DNA of 64,000 nucleotides, from NCBI GenBank assembly GCA_027366525.1, contig DAHXKG010000001.1, forward strand, positions 62,001-126,000. The letters are read 5' to 3'. A program made the translations under genes and the position numbers. Source of the stretch: a candidate division FCPU426 bacterium (GTDB lineage Bacteria > Oederibacteriota > Muellerivitia > Muellerivitales > DAHXKG01). Below are positions 1 through 7,741 of this stretch, piece by piece (the first letter of the stretch is position 1; each line of letters starts with the position of its first letter). The notes under the pieces were generated by a model that was given only the letters and a program-made list of their open reading frames with translations, was not told the origin of the DNA and did not search any database.

Positions 1-65
1 TTAACTTTTCATTCACCAAAAACAATGAATTTTGAATTAAGACTATTTTAAACGCATCAATTACT

Positions 66-788
66 TTATTTCATGATTTTATTTTCATTGGACATGTTTT
101 TTTTGAACATTAGGGTTCTACTTTTTTTAACATCACCCGGATAAAAATCAACATGAACAAATTGATCTAAAATCACGCGTTCATTATGACCCAAATAGGC
201 AACAATATGTCTTGCCGCAAATTTCCCTTGGATATTTCTAACAACTGGATCGCCTGTTAAAAATATTTTATTTTCCTTTTTAAAATAAATCGCCTTTTGT
301 GCTTTGGCAACTCCAATTGGATCCACGATTGTCACATTCTGATTTGCTACAGCTTGATCGGTTTTAGAATAAAATTTCATTTGCCGAGCATACATCGTCA
401 ATGGACGGTTATGCTGATCCACAGTATTCAAAACGGGTTGATCATATGCAACGCATGATTGCATCTTATCTAAATAACTTAAAACTCCACACCGTAATGT
501 TACGCTCGATGACCTGTCAATCATAGTGACGTGCCCTTCTGCCGTGGCCTCTTGGTTCTGAGAAATCGTTCTCAACTCATCAGATTTTAAAGAAATCGAA
601 TCATGCCAAACCCTCACATGCCCCTTAAATGTTGTAAGTCCAATAGAACGTTGATAGGTTAACTCATTAGAAAAGATCTTCAGTGGTTTATGAACATTAA
701 CATTGATTAATTTATTCCGTTGCTTCATCCCATAACAGGAAGCCGTCCATATTAAAATCATACTCATCATAAGCCATCTAATGGCCAC
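66..788 (-). CDS. lptA: LptA/OstA-like periplasmic LPS-transport protein
   Basis: LptA forms the periplasmic bridge that carries lipopolysaccharide from LptC in the inner membrane to LptD in the outer membrane. The protein has an N-terminal signal-like hydrophobic stretch after an Arg-Trp (IRWLMMSMILIW) and then OstA-type beta repeats; phrases such as TFKGHVRV, ATAEGHVTM and the late FLTGDPVVRNIQGKF are typical of the family. It follows lptC in the same direction, as in many diderms. Start is uncertain: a TTG at 824 would overlap lptC by 20 bp; the GTG at 788, after the lptC stop, gives a normal signal peptide and is preferred, with ATG 770 also possible. lptB is not in the window and may lie to the left. 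Confidence 0.8.
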   Translation of the reverse strand: MAIRWLMMSMILIWTASCYGMKQRNKLINVNVHKPLKIFSNELTYQRSIGLTTFKGHVRVWHDSISLKSDELRTISQNQEATAEGHVTMIDRSSSVTLRCGVLSYLDKMQSCVAYDQPVLNTVDQHNRPLTMYARQMKFYSKTDQAVANQNVTIVDPIGVAKAQKAIYFKKENKIFLTGDPVVRNIQGKFAARHIVAYLGHNERVILDQFVHVDFYPGDVKKSRTLMFKKNMSNENKIMK

Positions 789-804
789 TGTTCTTAAAAA
801 TGTA

Positions 805-1467
805 TTAAAATTTAGATTTGTCAAAATTTTTAATCTCTTTCACATTTCTAATTTCGGTTTGAACATCTTTATCGAAATGAATGTTATCTAAATTTGCATC
901 AGACACCATCCCTATGGCAGTAATATTATTTTGGCCTTTAATAATGTGTACAAATTGGTTTGTTTCAATTAATTGTTTTGAATTGACCCACTGTAAATAA
1001 TTCGTAGTTAATCTTGTTCCATTTTCAGTAATTAGAGAAACATGGCCTTCCACTGCCGTATTATTAGTTGTTGTGTTAATAATACCTTTATCAGCTCGCA
1101 AAACTGAAACAACCTTTCCATTTTTATAATATTTAGCGAAAATATGATTCGCATAAGCTTTTTTTTGGTGTTGAAAAAGTTTGGCGGTTGATGCAATTAG
1201 ATCCCACTCTTTATGACCCTCGTAACTAGAAATTAAGTGGAAGCCAGTAATAATAGCATCCGGAGCTTCAACTCCTTCCGGAATTTTTTCCCATTTTACC
1301 TGTTTAGGATTTTTTTTTTCAATCGAAAAAAAAACTACTATCACTATCAATATTATACTCACAATACCTAAATTACTTAGAAAATTTTTTTTCTTTGATT
1401 GACGCGGAATTAACCCCGCTGGAATTGAAGGATTATCACTAGCTCGCTCTTTATTTTGAAATTTCAT
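805..1467 (-). CDS. lptC: LptC-like inner-membrane LPS export protein
   Basis: LptC is the bitopic inner-membrane partner of LptBFG that hands LPS to LptA. The protein has a cytosolic N-terminus, one transmembrane segment near residues 32-49 (rich in Ile/Val/Leu) and a periplasmic beta-jellyroll with family-like phrases (EAPDAIITGFHL, KEWDLIASTAKLF, AVEGHVSLITENG). It sits between an LpxL-type acyltransferase and lptA on one strand. ATG 1467 is preferred because GGGA lies six bases upstream; ATG 1479 is the alternative and has no visible SD. Confidence 0.8.
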   Translation of the reverse strand: MKFQNKERASDNPSIPAGLIPRQSKKKNFLSNLGIVSIILIVIVVFFSIEKKNPKQVKWEKIPEGVEAPDAIITGFHLISSYEGHKEWDLIASTAKLFQHQKKAYANHIFAKYYKNGKVVSVLRADKGIINTTTNNTAVEGHVSLITENGTRLTTNYLQWVNSKQLIETNQFVHIIKGQNNITAIGMVSDANLDNIHFDKDVQTEIRNVKEIKNFDKSKF

Positions 1468-1490
1468 AAACTTTCCCATAGTTGTTACGC

Positions 1491-2399
1491 TTAAATTTCA
1501 TGGCGGATTGGTTGAGTCCGCCATCGTTCATGCATCCACACCCACTGGTCCGGGAACCGACTAACATAATTTTGAATAATTTCAGTATATTGCTGAACTA
1601 AATTGCGAATATTGGTACTTTCATCATCAGCTAAAGAATAGTGTATTTCAGATTCAATATGTATTTCAAATTGACCACTCGCTCCTCGCACAATAAAAAC
1701 TGGAACGATGGCACACCCTGTTTTAATAGCAATACGGGCAATGCCAGTTTGCGTCCAAGCCAATTTATTGAAAAAATGAACAAAAATACCATCATTCCCA
1801 GTATCTTGATCTGCCAAAACTCCAATAACCTTGTTATTCTTAAGAGCCTTTAAAATTTTCTTTAAAGCTGCGCCTCGTTGAATAATTTCACATCCCCAAT
1901 TCTCGCGAAATTGATTAATCATTTGATTTAAACGTGGATCATATAATTTCTGGGCAATCACAGCAACCGGAAAAATTGCACTGATGTAAGCTGCCAGCAG
2001 TTCCCAATTTCCCAAATGAGCCGTAACCGCAAGCACACCTTTTTTTTTATTAACAGCACTTTGAAGATGTTCAAATCCATAATGACGAACTATTTGCTTA
2101 AGCACTCGATCTTTTGACCACGCCGACCAATTAATCATTTCAAAAAAATTTTTCCCCAAATTAACAAAAACAGATTTAGCAATTTCGTTAATTTCTTTTT
2201 CAGAATATTTATCTTTAAAAGCCAACTTCAAATTTTGAATTGTTTTTTTTCTTTCTCCTTGAGCAATATAAAATGCCCACTGTCCCAATTGTTTTCCAGC
2301 TACCGAAACCATTCCAAATGGTAACTTTTGAAGTGTAAATATCAAAATCTTAAGTCCCCCAAAAATACAATTGTTTTTAATTTTTTTAAACCATTGCAT
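1491..2399 (-). CDS. LpxL/HtrB-family lipid A acyltransferase
   Basis: This is a lysophospholipid acyltransferase-superfamily protein of the LpxL/LpxM (lauroyl/myristoyl) type, which adds secondary acyl chains to Kdo-lipid A at the inner membrane. The catalytic HX4E motif is visible in TAHLGNWELLA, and the C-terminal QWVWMHERW is a family hallmark. An N-terminal hydrophobic segment (GGLKILIFTLQKLP) should anchor it. The start is set at the second Met: the sequence just upstream reads AAGGGG seven bases before ATG 2399, whereas ATG 2420 lacks an SD and would encode that purine tract. It lies in an operon with kdsC, kdsD and lptCA. Whether the substrate is lauroyl or another acyl chain cannot be told from sequence. 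Confidence 0.88.
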   Translation of the reverse strand: MQWFKKIKNNCIFGGLKILIFTLQKLPFGMVSVAGKQLGQWAFYIAQGERKKTIQNLKLAFKDKYSEKEINEIAKSVFVNLGKNFFEMINWSAWSKDRVLKQIVRHYGFEHLQSAVNKKKGVLAVTAHLGNWELLAAYISAIFPVAVIAQKLYDPRLNQMINQFRENWGCEIIQRGAALKKILKALKNNKVIGVLADQDTGNDGIFVHFFNKLAWTQTGIARIAIKTGCAIVPVFIVRGASGQFEIHIESEIHYSLADDESTNIRNLVQQYTEIIQNYVSRFPDQWVWMHERWRTQPIRHEI

Positions 2400-2453
2400 T
2401 TTTTTCCCCTTGGGTGCCATTTTAAATTATTTCATCATTTTAAAATCAATAAT

Positions 2454-2990
2454 TTACTGCAAGGATGCACCGCCATTTGATAGTCTTAAAAATTTTTTAA
2501 TAACCTGTTTCCAACAATTTTTTTTTATCAGTAATTTTTCGACCATTTCTCGAAAAGCGCCATCCCCGCCATTTTTAGCTGTTATATAATGTGCTATGTT
2601 TTTAACCTCCGGTACAGCATTACGTACCGCCACCGCCCATCCTACCTTTTCAAGTAACGGAATATCAATTAAATCATCGCCTATAAAAGCTATTTCCGAC
2701 ATACTTAAATGTTTTTTTTGGCAATGCATTTCAGCTACTTCCAACTTATTCGTTTTACCTTGATAAACCACGGATACGTTTAAATCTTTGGCACGTTTTT
2801 CAACGGAGCTGGATTTTCTACCTGACAGCCAAACAACCTGTAGGCCGGCTAGATATGCCAATCGATGCCCAATTCCATCTTGAATATCAAACGTTATGGC
2901 AGAATCTGAACTACCAACATAAATCTTTCCGTTGGTTAAAGTCCCATCAACATCGCTAAAAATCACCTTGATTTTTTTAAAATTGACCAT
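2454..2990 (-). CDS. kdsC: 3-deoxy-D-manno-octulosonate 8-phosphate phosphatase
   Basis: KdsC removes phosphate from Kdo-8-phosphate, the last step before CMP-Kdo formation. It is a HAD-superfamily protein of 178 residues, close to the usual size for cap-less KdsC. The nucleophile motif is DVDGTLTNG near residues 13-21, motif II is the Ser in VVWLSGRKS, and motif III is IGDDLIDIPLL. The gene lies 14 bp after kdsD on the same strand, so both likely make Kdo for the LPS whose export genes follow. Confidence 0.92.
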   Translation of the reverse strand: MVNFKKIKVIFSDVDGTLTNGKIYVGSSDSAITFDIQDGIGHRLAYLAGLQVVWLSGRKSSSVEKRAKDLNVSVVYQGKTNKLEVAEMHCQKKHLSMSEIAFIGDDLIDIPLLEKVGWAVAVRNAVPEVKNIAHYITAKNGGDGAFREMVEKLLIKKNCWKQVIKKFLRLSNGGASLQ

Positions 2991-3004
2991 TTCAAAATTC
3001 CAAA

Positions 3005-3973
3005 TTATAGTATACGAATTTTCCCACGTCCCAGTAAATCATGCAAATGTAAAAATCCACAAAGCTCACCTTTAATATTTACAACTACAAGATGATAAAT
3101 CGCATTTTTTTCCATAAGTTGTAATGCTTGATTTAGTTTCATATTTTCTTGAATTACCTTTGGATACTTATTTCTTAATCGCTCAGCTGTCCAATATTTT
3201 ATATCGGGATTTTTTAAAATAGCTCGTCGAATATCGCCATCAACGATAATGCCTTTCAGTTTCTCCAAGCGTGAAACTACACATGTCGCCCCTAATTTCT
3301 TTTTATTAATCTCCTGAACAACCTTCGAAAAAGGATCTGTAATATTGACTTTCGGAATTTGTTTTCCTTTCCGCATCACCTCTTTTACTAAAAGTTGAAG
3401 GCGTCGTCCTAATTCTCCTCCTGGATGTATTGTTGAGAAGTCTTTTTGTGTGAATTTTTTTATTTGCATTAAAGAAATGGCAAGAGCATCCCCCATGGCT
3501 AGTGCTGCAATTGAACTCGTGGTCGGAACAATGTTAAACATATCTGCTTCTCGCGCAACTTCGACATTAATCACCCAATCAGCCATGCCGGCAAGAGACG
3601 AATAAACATTCCCTGTAAAAAGCGCAATTTTACAATGTTTAGATTTAAGCTTCGGGATCAACAATTGAAGCTCATCCGTCTCTCCGCTATTTGAAATAGC
3701 TAATATTAAGTCCTTTGGAGATACAAGACCTAAATCGCCATGTAAAGCATCGGCCGCATTTAAATAACATGCTCGTGTGCCCGTCGAAGTCAATGTCGCA
3801 GCAATCTTTTGACCAATGATGCCTGATTTTCCAATCCCGGTAATAACAACCAAGCCCTTTAATTTTAAAATTTTATCCGCTAATTGATTAAAATTATTCC
3901 CGACATTCAATGCTAAATGCTCAATTGCTTTAGATTCCATTTTAAGGACTTTTTTAGCTATATCAGAAAACAC
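3005..3973 (-). CDS. kdsD: D-arabinose 5-phosphate isomerase (KdsD/KpsF family)
   Basis: The enzyme interconverts ribulose-5-phosphate and arabinose-5-phosphate, the sugar precursor of Kdo. An N-terminal SIS domain (GIGKSGIIGQKIAATLTSTG, AISNSGETDEL, HPGGELGRRL) is followed by a pair of CBS domains at the C-terminus. The start needs care: the longest ORF (ATG 4099) overlaps the upstream zinc-ribbon gene by 122 bp. GTG 3973 begins 4 bp after that gene's stop and yields an N-terminus that lines up with E. coli KdsD (about 323 residues). ATG 4030 is a second alternative. Confidence 0.9.
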   Translation of the reverse strand: MFSDIAKKVLKMESKAIEHLALNVGNNFNQLADKILKLKGLVVITGIGKSGIIGQKIAATLTSTGTRACYLNAADALHGDLGLVSPKDLILAISNSGETDELQLLIPKLKSKHCKIALFTGNVYSSLAGMADWVINVEVAREADMFNIVPTTSSIAALAMGDALAISLMQIKKFTQKDFSTIHPGGELGRRLQLLVKEVMRKGKQIPKVNITDPFSKVVQEINKKKLGATCVVSRLEKLKGIIVDGDIRRAILKNPDIKYWTAERLRNKYPKVIQENMKLNQALQLMEKNAIYHLVVVNIKGELCGFLHLHDLLGRGKIRIL

Positions 3974-3977
3974 GATT

Positions 3978-4688
3978 TTATCGTTTCCAATAAAGATATC
4001 GGCCGCAAGAGCATCGGCAAAGTTTATCATCTGCCTGTATTTCAATAACCATTTGGGGCGGCACACTAATAAAACATCCACCACACATATTATTTTCAAG
4101 AATTGGTGCTATAACAATTTTTTTTCCGCTTTTTTTCATATTCTCGTATTCATCACTATAATTAGTTGGTAATAATTGTATAATTTTTGTACGGTCTGTT
4201 TTTTTTTCATCAAGATTTTTTTCCAAATCACTCATTTTTTTCTTAATCTCGTCTTGTTTCTTTAAATTTTCCTTTTTTAAAGATTCAACTTCGACCGTCA
4301 TATGCTGTATCGCTGATTTCAAATCATCTTCCTGAAATAAAAGAGTTAATAAATTTTCCTCCAACTTAGCTTTTTCATCTTTCCCCGATGCAATTTCCAA
4401 CTTCAAAGCATCATATTCCTTATTACTTTTAACATCATAGAGTTGATTCTGATACTTGGAAATTTTGGTATCCAGTGCTCCCACTTCAATTTCTAATGTT
4501 TTTCTTTTTTTATTCAAATCTTCAAGATTTTTTCTTGTATCCTGTAATTGCTGAAGCCGCGTTTTACTAGCCATCTCTTGTAAATTGATTTCATCCAAGC
4601 AGTTTTCCAAAAGTTTATTTAATTCATCCATAGAAAGATCAATGGTTTGTAAGGAAACTAAATTATTCACAATGTCCTGAATACTCAC
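3978..4688 (-). CDS. Coiled-coil C4-type zinc-ribbon protein (DUF164 family)
   Basis: The first 170 residues are a long heptad-rich coiled coil full of Lys, Glu and Leu. The C-terminus has a four-cysteine zinc ribbon (CGGC, then CRCSCGRYLYW), the arrangement of the DUF164/CT398-like family (COG1579). Members are small cytosolic proteins of uncertain role; nucleic-acid binding and a part in envelope or flagellar traffic have been proposed in other bacteria. It is the first gene of the kds-lpx-lpt run, with a divergent flavin-reductase gene upstream, so it may be cotranscribed with envelope genes. The SD (AAGGAG) is seen just before ATG 4688. Confidence 0.85.
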   Translation of the reverse strand: MSIQDIVNNLVSLQTIDLSMDELNKLLENCLDEINLQEMASKTRLQQLQDTRKNLEDLNKKRKTLEIEVGALDTKISKYQNQLYDVKSNKEYDALKLEIASGKDEKAKLEENLLTLLFQEDDLKSAIQHMTVEVESLKKENLKKQDEIKKKMSDLEKNLDEKKTDRTKIIQLLPTNYSDEYENMKKSGKKIVIAPILENNMCGGCFISVPPQMVIEIQADDKLCRCSCGRYLYWKR

Positions 4689-4763
4689 TATTTAACTCCT
4701 TAAAATTTCATTTTCTACATTCAAGAAGGTTTCCTTCATTGACTAAGCCCAATTTAAATAAGA

Positions 4764-4839
4764 GATAAAAGTTTATCATGATAGAAGTGATGTTCCAAGA
4801 GCAAATCGCTAGTATTATTGTTAAAAATATTGATATAAT
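4764..4839. promoter_or_regulatory. Possible promoter region between divergent genes
   Basis: The 186-bp divergent gap holds a short perfect inverted repeat, GATAAA-AG-TTTATC (4764-4777), and a consensus TATAAT (4834-4839) on the plus strand, 36 bp before the flavin-reductase start. I see no good -35 at the right spacing. The repeat could be an operator, but its AT-rich composition makes chance likely. Confidence 0.25.
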
Positions 4840-4874
4840 AAGACGAGGTCTATTTCATCAGCATTTGTTAATTT

Positions 4875-5357
4875 ATGAACGAATCATCTAAAAAAAAATT
4901 GCTACTTTTAATCCCGCATGCCCTTTATATCCTAACGGCTAAAAACAAGAATAATTTTATTGCTTCAAGTATTTCTTGGTTAACTCAAGTATCATTTCAC
5001 CCTCCTTTAATTGTAGTGGCGCTAAAAAAAGAAACTCAAACTGCTGTTTTAGTTCAAAAAAACAAACAATTCGTTATAAATTTCCCTCAAAAAAATCAAA
5101 AAAAAATTGTTCAAAAATTTTTTAAACATATCACTAATGAAGGTGCCATGCTTGCTGAAGAGCCATATCTGTTAAGTCCTATTTTAGCACTTCCATTTTT
5201 TAAACACATGGCAGGATTTCTCGAATGCCAAGTAATTGAAAAAATAAATCGTGGTGATCATATCGTTTTTGTTTCCGAGGTTATCGAAGCCGTTGATTTT
5301 GAAGCTCCTGCATCTCCCCTTTTATTATCAGAAACACCTTGGAAATATGGTGGTTGA
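4875..5357 (+). CDS. Flavin reductase-like (FMN-binding split barrel) protein
   Basis: A 160-residue single-domain protein of the flavin reductase-like family. The N-terminal part shows the typical order: a strand with tolerance for small residues, IASSISWLTQVSFHPPLIVVAL (where the family has a 'T.SWV..VS..PP.i.v.l' pattern), then FVINFP. The central GFLECQVIEKINRGDHIVFVSEV matches the family's 'leC.v......gdH.i..geV' strand. It probably binds FMN and reduces it or transfers electrons; the partner is unknown. It stands alone, divergent from the kds/lpt operon. Confidence 0.82.
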   Translation: MNESSKKKLLLLIPHALYILTAKNKNNFIASSISWLTQVSFHPPLIVVALKKETQTAVLVQKNKQFVINFPQKNQKKIVQKFFKHITNEGAMLAEEPYLLSPILALPFFKHMAGFLECQVIEKINRGDHIVFVSEVIEAVDFEAPASPLLLSETPWKYGG

Positions 5358-5688
5358 TTTTCATTAATTAAATATTACAAAAATAATTTTGATCCATCAT
5401 GCAACTTTATTTGGAACCAATCTTCGCCAAGCCTGGAGAGTACCCCGCGCTTTTGAATTCGATTAACTACAAATTCGTCAGCATTAGTGCAATCATGAGC
5501 CAGTCTAATCTGTAAATCCATTTCCTATTTGTTTTTTAAAAAATCGATGAGAGCCTTGGATATAAGTTGCTCCCCGATTACTATGATATCCAGCTATTAA
5601 ACTGGTATACTGTTTTATCAATTTATGATATTTTTTAGATTAGCTGTTACTTCGAAAAAATTCGATAATTTTTGGATATGACTAGGAC
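5358..5688. other. Intergenic gap of about 330 bp
   Basis: No recognised gene, RNA or strong terminator was seen. The only coding signal is the small minus-strand ORF at 5375-5521, listed separately. The remainder is AT-rich sequence between a plus-strand gene end and the 3' end of the DUF1207 gene. Confidence 0.5.
5375..5521 (-). CDS. Possible 48-residue protein, unknown
   Basis: A short ORF from ATG 5521 to TAA 5375. Its protein is balanced in composition (starts MDLQIRLAHDCTNADEF, ends KLHDGSKLFL), which looks more protein-like than neighbouring AT-rich frames. A purine tract (AGGA) lies only two bases before the ATG, too close for a good SD. It may be a real small protein, the end of a decayed gene, or chance. 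No family recognised. Confidence 0.25.
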   Translation of the reverse strand: MDLQIRLAHDCTNADEFVVNRIQKRGVLSRLGEDWFQIKLHDGSKLFL

Positions 5689-6543
5689 TTAATTATCAAA
5701 ATAAATTCCAAGTCCGAAATTACTATCTCGTTGATTAAAAAACTGTCCCCACTGATAATTGCCATCGTAATATGAAATGGCAATTCGAATGCCACGAGAA
5801 GATATTTTTGATGATTCTGCTAAACGGATTCCTAATTGAGCCGCTACATCAACAATTCCTCCCAATTCCTGTTGATACTGGAAATCGCATCCCGTATACC
5901 ATTGAATGGGTAATGTATTTGAAAATAGTGGCAATGTGAAAAATTCAAATCCTGCTTGAAAAAAAAGTGGTTTTTCTGTTGGAATACTATGAACCAGTGC
6001 TCCACCACCGCCATAAATTCGAATTTGACTTAAAAAGTTATATGAAAACAACCATCGAATGAACTCACGGCTATAAACAATAGGAGATTGTTCTTCAAAT
6101 AATGCATCGCCTAAATGGGCACTAATATGTGTGTATTCTAGACGACTTGAAAAATTCCCATTTGAATGACTGAGATATACTCCGAGCCACCAATCATTTG
6201 CGCGCATTGGAAAAGTTCGACCCTCTTGTCCCAGCCATGGAAAAGCTGCTGCTCGAATACCAAACCCCCATCGATTTCTCGAATCTGGACGGTATTGCAT
6301 GATTTCATACGATTCGCCTATAGACCCTTCCCATTGATTTATATTTGTAAATTTAACTAGACCTAACCCCAACTCTCTAGGATCAATAATCAGGGGTGCA
6401 AATATGGTTTGAGATGGTAAAAATAAAAAGGTACGCTTATTTGAACTTGCCCAAGTATGAGAAACTATGATAACTATAATTGCACCCATCAAACTAAAAA
6501 CCTTAAAATAATTTCGAAATCGATTGAATTGAATTGGACTCAT
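5689..6543 (-). CDS. DUF1207-type outer-membrane beta-barrel protein
   Basis: A 284-residue secreted protein with a signal peptide (residues about 15-32, ending SHTWA). The mature part shows the DUF1207 pattern: FAPLIIDPRELGLGLV near the start, a GESYEIMQYRPD segment, DWWLGVYLSHSNGNFSSRLEYTH with ISAHLGD, and YDGNYQWGQFFNQRDSNFGLG at the end, where alternating hydrophobic strands point to a barrel. The protein ends in aromatic IYFDN. The function of DUF1207 is not established; outer-membrane location is inference. It lies 33 bp downstream of the GT4 gene and may be cotranscribed. Confidence 0.75.
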   Translation of the reverse strand: MSPIQFNRFRNYFKVFSLMGAIIVIIVSHTWASSNKRTFLFLPSQTIFAPLIIDPRELGLGLVKFTNINQWEGSIGESYEIMQYRPDSRNRWGFGIRAAAFPWLGQEGRTFPMRANDWWLGVYLSHSNGNFSSRLEYTHISAHLGDALFEEQSPIVYSREFIRWLFSYNFLSQIRIYGGGGALVHSIPTEKPLFFQAGFEFFTLPLFSNTLPIQWYTGCDFQYQQELGGIVDVAAQLGIRLAESSKISSRGIRIAISYYDGNYQWGQFFNQRDSNFGLGIYFDN

Positions 6544-6575
6544 TGTGCTGTTCTTTTTGTAGTTTTACATTCCAT

Positions 6576-7721
6576 TTAAAGACTCTCGTAAATTTTTATC
6601 ATTTTTTTAGCCATTTCCATGGAACTCCATTTTTGGGCTTCAATAATTGTCTCTGACTTTTTCTGTTCATATAAGTCCGTATTTGTTAATAATTTGAAGA
6701 TGGCATTCGTAAAATCCTCAACATCCAGTTTTACCAATATCCCTCCACGTTCTTCCTGCATTACATCCTTGACCCCCATTGCAGACACTGCAACCACAGG
6801 AGTTCCTGCCATCATCGCTTCCGTCACTACTAAACCTTGCGTTTCGGTAATTGATGCAAATATAAATATATCCGCAGCGGCATAACAATCTTTCCAATCC
6901 TCATCTCTCAAATATCCAACAAAAAAAACTTTTTTTTCCAATTTCATCTTTTGAACTAAATTCATCAATCTTTTTTTATCTGGTCCTTCTCCTGCAATTA
7001 AAAGCCTCAAATGGGTCACTTTATTATTCAAGCCTTCAAAAACCTTTAACAAAAAATCGATATTTTTCTCTTTTGCCACCCTTCCCATGAATAGTAAAAT
7101 TCGATCAGACGAATTAAACCCGTACTTGTTTCGAAAACGCACCGGATTTTTTCCTTCGAATTTATCCACATCAATTCCTGTTGGTACTACATCAATCGGT
7201 TTTTCAATATGATAACTCAAAAGTTCTTGCTTCATTGCTTGCGAAGGGGCAATTATTCTATCACACGCATTACAATAAGTTCGACTATATCGACGAGTCC
7301 AAGGAATTGATACTAACTTCGGAATAAACCACAAATAATGTTCTACATAGGACGTAAATAGAGTGTGATAAGTATGAATAATTTTACTTTGAGTTTGACG
7401 CCCCCAGGTGATTGCTGCTTTCCCCAAGGTAAAAGGTGTTTGAGTATGAACAATGTCAAATTTTTCCTCAATAAAACTTTTGATTAAGGCCGGATTTGAA
7501 GTGCGTGCCACTCTATCTTCCGGATCAAACCAAAGATACCAAGATGGAAATCGATGAACTGTCGTTGAAGTCTCTTCATCGTCTGAATAATGTGGAGCAT
7601 AAATATGAACCTCATACCCCATTTTTTTAAAAGTCTCAGAAAAAATTTTAGTTGAAGTTGAAACCCCATTTACGCGCGGGAAGTAAGTATCGGTTACTAA
7701 TGCAATTTTCAAATTAACCAC
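6576..7721 (-). CDS. GT4-family glycosyltransferase
   Basis: A 381-residue GT-B fold glycosyltransferase. The N-terminal domain begins IALVTDTYFPRVNGVSTS, the family's acceptor-side loop. The C-terminal domain carries ILLFMGRVAKEKNIDFLL and the EX7E motif in TETQGLVVTEAMMAGTPVV. The closest general class is the alpha-glucosyl/mannosyl-transferases of glycolipid and phosphatidylinositol pathways (the '1,2-diacylglycerol 3-glucosyltransferase'-like group), but acceptor and donor cannot be fixed by sequence. It is likely cytosolic and membrane-associated, making envelope glycolipid. It lies 20 bp downstream of proS. Confidence 0.88.
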   Translation of the reverse strand: MVNLKIALVTDTYFPRVNGVSTSTKIFSETFKKMGYEVHIYAPHYSDDEETSTTVHRFPSWYLWFDPEDRVARTSNPALIKSFIEEKFDIVHTQTPFTLGKAAITWGRQTQSKIIHTYHTLFTSYVEHYLWFIPKLVSIPWTRRYSRTYCNACDRIIAPSQAMKQELLSYHIEKPIDVVPTGIDVDKFEGKNPVRFRNKYGFNSSDRILLFMGRVAKEKNIDFLLKVFEGLNNKVTHLRLLIAGEGPDKKRLMNLVQKMKLEKKVFFVGYLRDEDWKDCYAAADIFIFASITETQGLVVTEAMMAGTPVVAVSAMGVKDVMQEERGGILVKLDVEDFTNAIFKLLTNTDLYEQKKSETIIEAQKWSSMEMAKKMIKIYESL

Positions 7722-7741
7722 TTTATAATTGGATTTTTTAT

